Source: Tricholomella constricta (Eukaryota; Basidiomycota; Agaricomycetes; Agaricales; Lyophyllaceae). From it: a DNA stretch of 64,000 bases. The stretch lies in the NCBI GenBank assembly GCA_013368375.1, contig JAACJP010000004.1, forward strand, positions 1,488,001-1,552,000. Direction: 5' to 3'. A model generated the notes under the pieces. It did no database searches and had not been told where the DNA came from. It saw only the letters and a list, made by a program, of their open reading frames with translations. The position numbers and the translations under genes were made by a program. Numbering within the stretch: the stretch's first letter is position 1; every line of letters starts with the position of its first letter. Shown here in pieces: positions 1 through 9,902 of the stretch.

Positions 1-301
1 ACATCAGAGGTCCTTGCAGCGAACGAGGCGATTACCCAGCAGCTTGCAAGTTAATCGCGTCGACTAGTTCTGGGATGCTGTTGATGAAATGAGTTCCTGC
101 AATGACCACCATACGTCGAGAACCATACCCATCGTACGCCTCTTCCTCGATGCCGCTTGATGTGAGAATATCGACCCAATCTGTAATTGATGACTGAAGG
201 AGCACTCAGATAAATCCACTGATTGGGTTTCAACGGTGAAAGAGACCTACATGCGGTTTTTCGCGACCAAAGGCTTGCCTTGCAAAGTTCAGAGCAGACA
301 T
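1..301 (-). CDS. VHS-domain protein, LSB5-like (N-terminal part, runs off window)
   Basis: The gene reads leftwards from an ATG at 299-301 and leaves the window. Exons read as 301..251, 193..129 and 77..36, joined by GT-AG introns of 57 and 51 nt. The translation contains ITDWVDILTSSGIEEEAYDG followed by IPELVDAINLQAAG. This is the opening of the VHS domain in fungal LSB5-like proteins, which act at the endocytic/actin interface and carry VHS plus GAT domains. A donor (GTAATC) at 35 opens another intron, so the rest of the VHS and GAT regions lies outside. An AG at 13-14 followed by a plausible continuation would make that intron only 23 nt, so I think it more likely extends past the edge. 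The family call rests on resemblance over about 50 residues. Confidence 0.7.
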
Positions 302-550
302 GATGGATGGGATGAAGAAAGGATTCGGACGTATTAAATTTATTACTTAGGAGACCCAAATTCGACTGGTCATATGCGTCATGGACTAAACACGTGGGGC
401 TAGTGTACATCATAGGATTCTGATCAACTTTCATTGCTTTAAATGAAGCCTCAGGGAAACCTATTAGCTGGAAAATGTAAGGGAAACGAACAAAGACTGG
501 ACCTGAATTGACTAAGTAAGGATTACACATAAAAAAGCACCTTACCCTAG

Positions 551-1820
551 TCACGAGCTGTCTTCACCGGTGCCATCAGAAGCATTGCCATTGATGTGCG
601 GAGGATTTGGAGCGACTTGTACTTGTGATGCTTGTGTTCGTGGCGGCGGTATGTGATTTTGCATGATAGCTGCCATACTGGGTTGAGTGCTAAGTCCAAC
701 GGGACTTTCCAAGTATAACCTGATCAAGATAGTTTCTAGCGCTGCGACGCTTACGCCGGGATACTCGAAACCGCGAGCGTGTTCACGGACAGAGTTGAAA
801 AGCGTTGCCATGTTCTCCCAGCGTTCATGTGACATCGCGGGATGGATAGCCGGAGGTGGCTGGAATTGATGCGGAAGAGGCGCAAAGGTGAAAGGTTGAG
901 GAGGTGGATGCTGATAGGGCGATTGCCCTGGCAATGGGGCCAACATAGAAACAGTGGAGGCGAACATGTTGGGCGGCTGCTGCGGTGGTAATGAGGGGCC
1001 AGCGATGGCATTATTCACGTTGTTCACGGTGGGAGCAGGTGTAGAGACATCCGCAGTAGAAGCATTCGTTGTGGTCCGTTCTTTTTCTCGCTGAGCAGCC
1101 TTACGCCCCCGCCGAGTAAAGGGTAGATTGGCCAGCCCTACCTCATGAGAGTGCTGGGATATATCTAACGATAGAATACGTGAACAAAGTTCGTGTTTTA
1201 GATGAATCATGGCCTTACAACAAGCACGGACTTCATCGGTGTCAAAATATGTCTTGTAGCTGATAGACGCAGGACAACCTTGACCCTCAAGCTGATGACG
1301 CGTGATAAGATCACCATGGCGTCGAGGAGACACGATGGCATACCTTGCGGCTAGGGACTTTTCTGACCCGTTCTGGGTGTTTCTTCACATACTTTTTCCT
1401 GCCACTCCGGGAATGCCTTGCACAAACCAATTTGGTATGATCTTTAAACCGGGGCGGTACGGCCTTGCTGCCATGTGTATCTCCCTATGGCGCGGAGTTG
1501 GTGGGACGAGACTGCGGGCAAAACGGAACACATGCCTTCACGAACTCGACGGTCTGGCGTTCTTCCTCTTGGGCACGCCATTCATGGAAAGCCTCCAGAT
1601 TGGGAAATACCAGGGTGTAGCCATCATCGGTGTCTCCCGATCCATAGGGTGCCTTTGACGAGGATTTTGTGGAAGAGGTAGGAAAGGGAGAGTTTGTGGT
1701 GTTGAGGGCAGCAGAAAAGGTGGAGGTGGAAGAGGCAGGAGCACCCGGGAGGACGGCGAGATGAGGGGGAAGGGGTTGGTGAAGAGAGAGTTCTCCCAGG
1801 CGGAAATGCTGAAAGCTCAT
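551..1820 (-). CDS. FAR1/GCM-type DNA-binding domain protein (domesticated-transposase type)
   Basis: Exons 1820..1536, 1484..1344, 1285..1219 and 1164..551 give 368 residues. The core (about residues 75-165) has a conserved opening YTLVFPNLEAFHEW, then Cys in KLVCARH, a basic stretch GRKKYVKKHPERVRKVPSRK, Cys in GCPA and a final HSH. This CCHH pattern belongs to the WRKY-GCM1/FAR1 superfamily found in Mutator-like transposases and transcription factors derived from them. The remaining 200 residues are Pro/Gln-rich and disordered, with no transposase catalytic domain, so a host DNA-binding role is likely but inferred. The first intron is either GC-AG (1535..1485) or GT-AG with a donor six bases upstream. 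The start at 1820 avoids overlap with the divergent UTP11 gene. No terminal repeats were seen. Confidence 0.65.
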
Positions 1821-1944
1821 ATTGAGGCCCAAGGCGTGATATTCGGAGATATAATTCAGCAGGAAATTGCGCTGAAATCCCACTCGAGTCGGTTTTTGAG
1901 ACGATCCTTGATAAACTCGTGTGTCACGCTCCGTCACAACAACC

Positions 1945-3083
1945 ATGACCTCCTCCCTGCGAAATTCCATTCATCGCCGCAATCACAAGGAGCGGTCCCA
2001 GCTTGCACATCGATCCAAGCTAGGCATTCTTGAGAAGCATGCCGACTATGTCAAACGCGCCAGGGACTACCACTCCAAGCAGGATCGCTTGACGCGCCTC
2101 AAACAGAAGGCCGCAGATAAAAATAAGGATGAGTTTTACTTTTCTATGCAAAATGAGAAGACAAAGGCAAGGTGTGGTACTTGTTAACTTTTATACCCTT
2201 CTAACTTCCTTTGCAGGGTGGTGTCCACGTAAAGGACCGGGGAAATGCTGCTCTGCCGACCGATATCGTAAAGGTCCTAAAAACGCAAGACGAAAACTAT
2301 GTCCGTACAATGCGAACAGCTGGGCTCAAGGTGCGCGCTTATTTCCTACCTGCAGAAGCCAATTTTTACTTGATGATCAGAAAATAGACAAAATCAAGGG
2401 TCAATTGACCGCAATGGCGGACTTGCTAAAGTCTAGTTCAATAGACGAGGCTAAGGATGACCTTGACGAAGAGGAGCTGCAAATTCTGACAGATGCTGGG
2501 ATAATCTCCGAGAGCTCAAGCAGTAGATCTGGGCGGCGGAAGCCCAAACATATTGTTTTCGTGGACAACGAGGAAGAAGGTGCGTGTCCAGCTATCTATT
2601 TACACTTACAATGCATTGACCTACTTCTTAGCACACAACTATAAACCTCTGAAAGACCCGTCGAGCTCAGACGTTGATATGGAGGACGATACTGAGGAGC
2701 TGGATCTGGGTTGGAAACCAACGACGAACAAAAAGGCGAAGAAGCCGAGACTGGAAGTCACTGCCGAGGAGGAACCAGTCAGCGATCCAGCGACACTCGG
2801 AGAAAACCGACGTCGACTGTTGAAAGAACTTTCAGCTCGGTTGGTGCGCGACAAACAGTTACGATACGCTGAGAGGGAGTTTGAAATGCAACGGCTAATG
2901 ATGGGGAAAGGTGGCCGGAAGAAGATCAAGGGAGCAGAAAAAGTCGAGGGTGATTCTGATTCTGAGGAGGATGAAGACGAAGTCGATGCTCGGAAAGGCA
3001 GGCAACGGAAGCCATCAAAAACAGTGAATGAGGAAACATACAAACCGCGGGTTTACAAGTGGCGGTTAGAGAGGAAACGATGA
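1945..3083 (+). CDS. UTP11: U3 snoRNP component Utp11
   Basis: Exons 1945..2166, 2217..2330, 2381..2579 and 2632..3083 give 328 residues. The N-terminus [19 protein letters not shown], then [18 protein letters not shown] and [13 protein letters not shown], is the conserved Utp11 opening. The C-terminus is the usual charged coiled region ending in a basic tail. Utp11 is part of the nucleolar SSU processome needed for 18S pre-rRNA cleavage. The first intron is GC-AG (donor AAG|GCAAGG) if the family sequence EKTKGGVHV is to be kept; a GT donor five bases downstream would add two residues in the same frame. The start matches the short family N-terminus. The gene is divergent from the FAR1-like gene, with about 125 bases between the two ATGs. 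Confidence 0.9.
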
Positions 3084-3200
3084 TGTACTTCGGCGACTGG
3101 GTCGTGTGTGGATAGCGCGTATATTGATCAGTGATACTAGGACTGTCCAAATGATTGTCTGGAGAGTGTCTGTGTGAATTGGATAGGATGATTCGGAAAA

Positions 3201-4688
3201 CTAAATGACGGCAGAGGCTCCGAAAGCGATACTAGCAACGACTACCAGCGATTGTAGCAGGTGCTGACGAGATGAGATGGACAAAGCGCCATTTCCTGAA
3301 CCATCCTTCGATGATCCTGTAGGCGAAGCTGCACCCGTGGATGTGGACAAGGGCGTGGCGATGGGCGAGGTTGGGGCATAGGTCACTTTGTTGATGTCTG
3401 CAGCGACCTGGAACACAGATCCGCTACCATACTCATAGAACTTGACGAGAATTCAAGTCAAGATCACTGCCTTATAGCGAAGAATTGACACTTACATCCA
3501 TAAGAAGGAAATTGGGTGCTCTGGTATTGACTGCAACACAAGTTTCGACATGAGCGCCGAGAGAACCAGCACCGCTGGCAGCATTCGTGACATTTGCCTT
3601 GGCGACGTCGGGAACTGGCTGACCAAACACAAGCCGGTCAAGGAAATGGTTGATGAGATACATCTGCGTGGCCGTGTCCCCTTTGGTGCGGTTGACGGAA
3701 CAGTCGAATTGTGCCGGGTCAAGGACGTTGAACGCGGTCTCCCAGATATTTGTGAATTCTGCAAAGAATCAAGAGTCAGAAACAGATCGACGACGGCTGG
3801 AACGAAGTAAATACCGTCAATGAGATACGGAACGACGGTAATGTCTGCTTGATTATCGAGGAATGTGACAAGTCGCTTTCCTGAATCGATCATGGAACCA
3901 AGAGTGGGCCATGACGATGCTTGTAGAGGTGAAGATTCAGGAGCGAATGACAGAGTGTCGACGCTGGCAGCCTTGAATACCGTATCGTACTGTGCAGGAG
4001 GCACATTGTCGATATTCACGATGAGGAGTGAAAGGACTTTAATGCCACATTGCGTCAGAATAAGGAAAGCTAGTATGGAACCGGAACGTGCCTTCATTAG
4101 GATTTGCATCCAGCCATTTTTTGACTGGGGGAGTAATGTCAGAGCGGAAGCATTCTCTTCTGGCTGTGCAAACCCTCACCCGTCTTGAGATAGTCTTCCA
4201 GACTTCCGCCATCATAGAGAGACTAGAATAATGCATACGGTAAGCTTTTGTTCAGGATAATACTTGCCGTCTTCTGCTCACGCAGCTCGTGTGGCATAGT
4301 TTTATTACACCGTCTATTAAATGTGCCTGGACCTGAAGCATACGAATCCCATCGTTTAGTTGTGTAGTGACTAAGCATCCCATTCAGCGGCCATGTAAAG
4401 AAGAACAGAGGAATGACTCACTGTCATGGTCCTGATTGGCCGCCACTTTGACCGAATGTCATTCGAATGTGCCAGAGGGAGCATGATATAACACGTACCG
4501 TTATTGACTCCTACAGCGTAAGAGTTGTGCGTGCCAACAAATGAGACGGTTCCATAGCCGCGGTCGCATAGTTCAGCGTGGCCGTTGCAAACCGTAGCGC
4601 GTCGAACAGGTGTCAGGCCTTGGACGACGGCCACAGAAGCCAATAGAGGTGTCACGACCTGCGTTAGAAATTTCCAAGAAAGAAGCAT
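3201..4688 (-). CDS. Secreted/GPI-anchored PI-PLC X-domain-like phosphodiesterase
   Basis: Eight exons (4688..4499, 4445..4422, 4370..4282, 4222..4180, 4124..4092, 4036..3815, 3758..3496, 3440..3201) give 367 residues. Residues 1-24 are a hydrophobic signal peptide ending VVQG. The fold is the single-X-domain PLC-like phosphodiesterase of fungi and bacteria. Two conserved His are visible, in THNSY (about 54) and LCHTSC (about 98), with ANPNE, LLIVNIDN and GKRLVTFLDN motifs. A Ser/Gly-rich tail followed by a hydrophobic end (LLQSLVVVASIAFGASAVI) suggests a GPI anchor. The substrate is not shown by the sequence. Intron 5 (4091..4037) is GC-AG; only this donor restores the reading frame. Confidence 0.85.
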
Positions 4689-5080
4689 CTTGTTCAAATG
4701 AGGGTGTTAGGCGTGAATAGAATTGAAGAGACCGAAACAGAAAGGGAGTAGGTTGGGAGCAAGAAGGAAGAAGATAGATGCAAGGAAGACAAGAAAGGCT
4801 CGAGGACCGGTTGTGACCGTATATCATTTATGATAGACGCCGCTGTACAAAGATTGAATACAGCCCAACAGGGATGATGGAACTCGGTTGTGCCTCAGCG
4901 CCCTTGCAATCTCTTCACTGTAATCCACAATACGGAATTTAGTTGGACACCCCATGCAGACACCGCGTGCCCAGCCCGAAGCTTAGGACTCCTGAATTCT
5001 GAAATCGCTCCCAAAGCCGAGACTTCCCCCGGAAGCCGGTTTGACCTTCACCACCATTTATCTCTCCATCCACAACTATC
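4689..5080. other. Divergent intergenic region
   Basis: About 390 bases lie between the divergent starts of the PLC-like gene and the AYR1-like gene. No open frame with splice support was seen. CT-rich tracts precede both ATGs, as is usual for basidiomycete promoters, and no clear TATA box or repeated motif stands out. Confidence 0.5.
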
Positions 5081-6084
5081 ATGTCCCGCGTCGTTCTGGT
5101 GACAGGTTGTTCTACAGGCGGCATTGGATTTGCTCTGTAAGTTCTGTCGTCTTACTACTCTCACTCATCATCATTCGTTGCCTGTGTAGGTGCAATGAAT
5201 TTGCCCGGCAAGGATGCAAGGTTTATGCCACGTCTCGGAAGGTGGAAACCATTGGCGAGTTCTCGTATCCTACAGTTCAGAAGCTCGCCTTGGATGTGAC
5301 AAGTGATGAGGCGGTCGAGAGTGTGGTCAAGCATGTCGCAACAGTCGAGGGTAAGATCGACATTGTGGTGAACAACGCGGGTTTCTTCTCTGCAGGTACG
5401 GATGTGGTCGCCATCTACCGCGTACAATGCTCACCGACTGTGCGCAACTAGGTCCCTTGATCGACCAAACCATGGAGGATATCAAAGCCAACTTCGACAC
5501 CAATACATTTTCCATCCTCCGCATGACGAGAGCCGCGATCCCCTTCATGGCGGAACGCCGAAGCGGGATCATTGTCAACATCGGTTCTATTGTTGGAGAA
5601 ATGTGAGCACTCCTGATCGCTTATTTGCAATTGAACGTCCTCCCCCTGACCGTGTTTCTCGCCTTTTAGCGCGACTCCATGGAACGGATTGTATTGCGCG
5701 TCGAAGGCTGCAGTGCAGAGCATCAGCGACGTCCTCTCGATGGAATGCAAGCCGTTCAATATATCCGTGCTTCACATCGCGCCGGGTGGAATACAGTCAA
5801 ACATATCGGCGAATGGGGCATCGCGATTTAGTCTGCCAGAAAACTCTCTTTATTCTGCGTTCCTCCCGAACATCCTTCAACGAATTAATGCCAGCCAGGC
5901 GCTAGGCTCGATGCCGACTGACGCGTTCGCAAAAGAAGTAGTCGCGACTGCGTTGCGCAAGAACCCTCCTTTATACTTGAGCACGGGAGCGCATACTACT
6001 CTGTTCGCTATCCTGAAATGGCTTCCAAAAACCTGGGTGCTATGGCTTATGTGGAGAGTGTATTCCAAGAAGATCATCAACTGA
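5081..6084 (+). CDS. Short-chain dehydrogenase, AYR1-like 1-acyl-DHAP reductase
   Basis: Exons 5081..5136, 5190..5395, 5452..5602 and 5670..6084 give 275 residues. The classical SDR landmarks are all present: TGCSTGGIG (residues 8-16) for the nucleotide, NNAG (80-83), catalytic Ser in IGSIVGE (about 133), and YCASK (Tyr146, Lys150). The TGCSTGGIGF start, the C-terminal LYLSTGAHTT and the hydrophobic WLPKTWVLWLMWRVY segment resemble fungal Ayr1. Ayr1 is the NADPH-dependent 1-acyl-dihydroxyacetone-phosphate reductase of lipid droplets and ER. Substrate assignment is by family only; related retinol or steroid dehydrogenases share the core. Confidence 0.8.
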
Positions 6085-6350
6085 CGTTGTGACTGTCTTT
6101 CTGGGTGGTGTTTGTAAGTATTCCGGATCATTGCTATGTCCTCCATTTCTGATGGCTTGCAGGGGTTTACGTTGGGTCTTGGTTGGGGACCATTTGTTTG
6201 ATTTGACACCATTCATGCGTAACTTAGTGCTACATATAGTTGAACGATTTGGGACCTCGAAGAAGGCATCTCGGCAGAAGCGGGGCACAGCCACAGAAGG
6301 ATTCCAATTAACTAACATCTCGTTTGTGAAGCCTCGATACGCTCGCACAC

Positions 6351-7058
6351 ATGTCTCGATACCCCGATTTACTCTCACCCAATATTACGCCAACGAAACG
6401 CACAAAGTCGCAGAAATCGCGTGCGCGTCGGGAACCTTCGGGGGTGTTTTCGCTCTTCCAAGCTCCTCAGATCCAACAATTCAAGGAAGCCTTTCAACTT
6501 ATTGACCACGATAAAGATGGATGGGTCAACGAGAGCGACCTGAAAGAGATCTTCTCCAGTCTGGGTCTGTCGTCAGGATTGATATGTGGGATCAGAGCTG
6601 ATATCATGCTGCGTAAAGGCATAACACCCTCGAAGCAGATGTTGGACAATCTGCTGAGCGCGCGGCCCGGTGGCAACGGTCGAACAGGATACTCGGAGGA
6701 TTCTGGGACGGACCGAGGGATCAACTTTACGATGTTCCTCACGATGATGAGTGAGCGGCTGTTCGAATTTGACACGGAGCTGGAGCTGCTGGAGGCGTTT
6801 GAGTCATTCGATGAGAATGACAGCGGCATGGTCAAGGTTGATGAGATGAGAAAGTGGCTAAGTGAAGTGGGGGAACGCATGGATCAACGCGAGGTAAGTT
6901 GATGCAGTGTTGAATCAGCGGGACCGACTTATAGGGATTGTACACAGATTGATCGACTGCTCAAGGGACCTTTCACTGACCGGCAGGGTAATTTTAATTA
7001 TCGAGAATGGGTAAAGGTTCTGCGGGTGAATGGTGAGAACGAAGAGGTGGAAGGCTGA
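6351..7058 (+). CDS. Myosin regulatory light chain (EF-hand)
   Basis: Exons 6351..6564, 6619..6893 and 6948..7058 give 199 residues. A basic N-terminus with a phosphorylatable Ser (RREPSGVFSLF) precedes FKEAFQLIDHDKDGWV. The first EF loop has the canonical D-x-D-x-D-G-x5-D spacing; the later hands are degenerate. INFTMFLTMM and GNFNYREWVKVL are signature segments of myosin II regulatory light chains (Rlc1 type), which bind the IQ neck of the heavy chain in the cytokinetic ring. Intron 1 begins inside the reading frame, and splicing at 6565 gives the family-like LGITPSKQMLDNLLSARP. The stop lies 204 bases before the PacC start, so the PacC promoter partly overlaps this gene's 3' region. Confidence 0.88.
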
Positions 7059-7090
7059 GGAGGCTCCTATTGTAATAGACAGTTGAAATA

Positions 7091-7236
7091 CTTGGCGGGA
7101 GTCAGCTATGTTTCGCCAAGGAGTTGCCAAGGCTTGGCGCGGACCCCGGAAGAGGGGTTGGCAGGGTTGGGGTCCTGCCAAGGGAAGCTTGGAATTCCGC
7201 TTGGCTTGGCTTGTATCGATCGGCCTTGGGCTTGGC
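7091..7236. promoter_or_regulatory. Cluster of eight PacC-type boxes (GCCAAG/CTTGGC)
   Basis: Perfect GCCAAG or its complement CTTGGC occurs at 7091-7096 (-), 7115-7120 (+), 7126-7131 (+), 7133-7138 (-), 7177-7182 (+), 7200-7205 (-), 7205-7210 (-) and 7231-7236 (-). The sites at 7126 and 7133 form an inverted pair with one base between. PacC/Rim101 zinc fingers bind GCCARG. The cluster fills the short gap upstream of the PacC ATG at 7262, so direct autoregulation is the obvious inference. Further near-matches such as GTTGGC lie within it. Confidence 0.8.
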
Positions 7237-7261
7237 ACAGAGTCTCCTTTAAAACATCATC

Positions 7262-9572
7262 ATGGCCGCCATTTTTCTTTCCAGAGATCTCGTGCACTCG
7301 TCCCACAACTGGTATCTCGACATGACCTCCCCTCCGTCCCCTCAACCCTCCCCCAACATCCCACCACAGCCCGCCCCCACCCACGACCCTCAGCCCAAGT
7401 CCCTGTCCCCTGACGCGCCTACAGTCCACAAGTGTCTCTGGGTAGACTGCACCCAGTCCTTTGTCGATCCAGAAGCACTCTACAATCATCTCTGCAACGA
7501 CCACATCGGACGCAAGAGCACAAACAATCTCTGTCTCACTTGCAAATGGAAGGATTGCGGCACAACTTGCGCGAAGCGGGATCACATCACCAGCCATCTC
7601 AGAGGTAAGTCTCCCTCTCCTATTTTTCCATTCGTCTCTTAACGTCATTTTCGCAGTCCACACTCCTCTGAAGCCGCATGTATGCGAGGTATGTCATATA
7701 AACATCCCCCCTTGTCTGTTTCCTCAATTGAACGTCGCATCAGATATGCAAAAAGTCTTTCAAGCGCCCTCAGGATCTCAAGAAACATGAAAAGATCCAC
7801 ACCGAGGAGCACCATCAGCAACATAAGCATTCCAAAGCCATCACCGTCGTCGATCCTGCCTATGTGTCCAGAGTCCGGGGCGACTCTGCATCCCGAATGC
7901 CTGATTCAAAAAGTACTTCGTCCAAATCCTCTTCGAGTAGTTCCAATCTCAGAGGGCCTGCAGCTCGATCCAAATCCCATTCCTCGACTGGATCTGATGG
8001 TATGCGCATCACCTCGTTTGTGCAATTAATAGCTCGCTGATACCCTTCTCAGGTTCACACTTTGGGATCTTATCAACCCCTTCTCCGGAGCTTGGTCACC
8101 CTTCCGCCCACCATTCCAGCCACCCTTCCCACGAAATCTTCCTCCAGAATCAACAACTAGCGTCTTGGGAATCTATGCGACCTGACGGGAATGCCTCTGT
8201 CCCGACAGGCTCAAAGAGGTCACATGACTACAGTGTCGATGACTTCTTCACCGACATGAAGAAAAGGAGGGTAAATCCGGCTTACGATCCTCGTAAGTAC
8301 CATTCTCTGGCCCGGCTTCTGGCCATCTAATAACAAACTGTAGGTATGGCAGAGCGGCTGAACAGTCTTACGTATTCGCAGAGCAACGGGAACGTGAATT
8401 CCGCGAGCAACTTTAATCCACGTTCCGTTTCTCTGGATATCCGTACACCAGAGGAACTCGCCGCTGTTAACGAGTTTCTCGTCACTCTCGGCCGCGACGT
8501 TTCCGGCGCCGCACGCTCCCAGCCCCCTCAACAGCAACCCAACAATCACTCGCATGCTTCCCAAGGTTTCTCTTCCGAGACGTATTTCGACGCCGTGAGC
8601 CTCGGACAGCTTGGGCTGAGCGGAATGCCTGGTATCCCGAACGCTGGCTCCAACTTTGCGTCCGATCATGGTTATCCTTCCAATAACAACCCTCCGCAAT
8701 TCAACAACGCCTACAACCTCTCGAGGTCCAACCACCCCTCAGTCCAGCCCAATCATTACAACATGTACGGCAATATGAGCGACTCGTCCGTCAATTATAA
8801 CAATGAATACGCCAACCGCCGCCAGTCCCAGCCTGGGAAATATGCTCCCCCGTCTAATAACTTCCCTAATCATTATCATCACCCAACGCCTCCTCTCGAG
8901 AGTGGCTCTCCGCATTCCACCGTCTCGACTCCCATCAACACCACGCCACCTCAGCTGCCCTTGTCTATGCCCGACGCTGCCACCTTCGACTACCTGCACG
9001 GCTCGAGAGGAGCGCCTCCCGTCCCGCACCTCGCCCGCCCCGACTTCATACCAAAGACAATGCGGACGATCGTGCCATTGAAGACGGCGCCAGGTACCCA
9101 GCAATCTCGACCAGAGCCCATGGAGCCGAAGCTCTCTGTTCCACACCATCGCGGGCCCCCGGCCAGACTTACTCCCTCGTCCATCTCTTCGCCGCCCAAA
9201 GGGCACTCGCTGTACCCTCTGCTCACTGCCGGCGACGTGCAATTCAAACTTCCGCCGATGCAGCATCTCTACCGCTCACCGTCACCCCCGTCACGCGAGT
9301 CCACACCAAGCTCGACGTCGACGCACTCCTCGCCTCACACCGAGACACCCGTCCTTCCGAGCCTGCGCTCCATCGCTTCGCCGGCCCTAGGCGCGCGGTC
9401 CCCTGGACCCGACGGCCTGACGAAGGAGATAGAGAGAATCGAGCTCGAAAACCGTTCAGGGTTAGTCAGTGCGGAAGACAGGAAACGCCACGCAGACCTG
9501 ATTCTTAACCTCATCTTGTCCATTAACACCAAGTTCAGGAACGACCATCCAAACTTCCAGGTGGCAATATGA
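7262..9572 (+). CDS. pacC: pH-responsive zinc-finger transcription factor PacC/Rim101
   Basis: Exons 7262..7604, 7657..7688, 7744..7999, 8053..8292 and 8344..9572 give 699 residues. Three C2H2 fingers lie near residues 58-144: HKCLWVDC..., [20 protein letters not shown] and [25 protein letters not shown] elements, the diagnostic PacC arrangement. A Ser/Pro-rich region follows, with [19 protein letters not shown], which resembles the processing-protease region, and then a conserved C-terminus [19 protein letters not shown]. Family members are activated by Pal/Rim-dependent proteolysis at alkaline pH and act in the nucleus. A second in-frame ATG at 7322 would remove 20 residues; the first ATG has the better context (ATCATGG). 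The 32-nt exon 2 lies between fingers 2 and 3. Confidence 0.92.
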
Positions 9573-9902
9573 GCGTCCTTGGCTCGGTTGTGACGTCTGT
9601 TTTCACTCCTTATTCTTGACCGTATATGTGTTTTTACTACCTAACTACTAACTACCCCACTTCTTGTCACTCGGGACGCATGGAGTTGAATCAATAGCAC
9701 CTGTGTATATTTAGAATATGACCAAACTTTGTACCTTCTAGTGGTATTTGAGGGGAGGCGTAGGACTGTCCAAACAACGTGTCAAAGCAATCATCAATCA
9801 GTGCGTGTAGTAAAAGTACAGTGTAAAGGTGGCAATACAACGTCCGTGAACCGCTGCAAGAATTAGTGGTGTACATAATGTAGTCTTAGAAGAATGGGAA
9901 TG
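9573..9902. other. Convergent 3' intergenic region
   Basis: About 330 bases lie between the stop codons of PacC and TAF1. The stretch is AT-richer, with no supported reading frame, and probably holds the 3' UTRs and polyadenylation signals of both genes. No structured element was recognised. Confidence 0.5.

Noticed and set aside
13..35. A possible 23-nt intron (GTAATC...GCAAG) in the LSB5-like gene
   Set aside because: Continuation after it (GTSDV) looks plausible, but 23 nt is far below the 45-60 nt norm here. The intron more likely runs past the window edge.
4499..4697. Longer start for the PLC-like gene (TTG at 4697) and other non-ATG starts
   Set aside because: The first real ATG (4688) gives a proper signal peptide; TTG/GTG starts are not expected in fungal nuclear genes.
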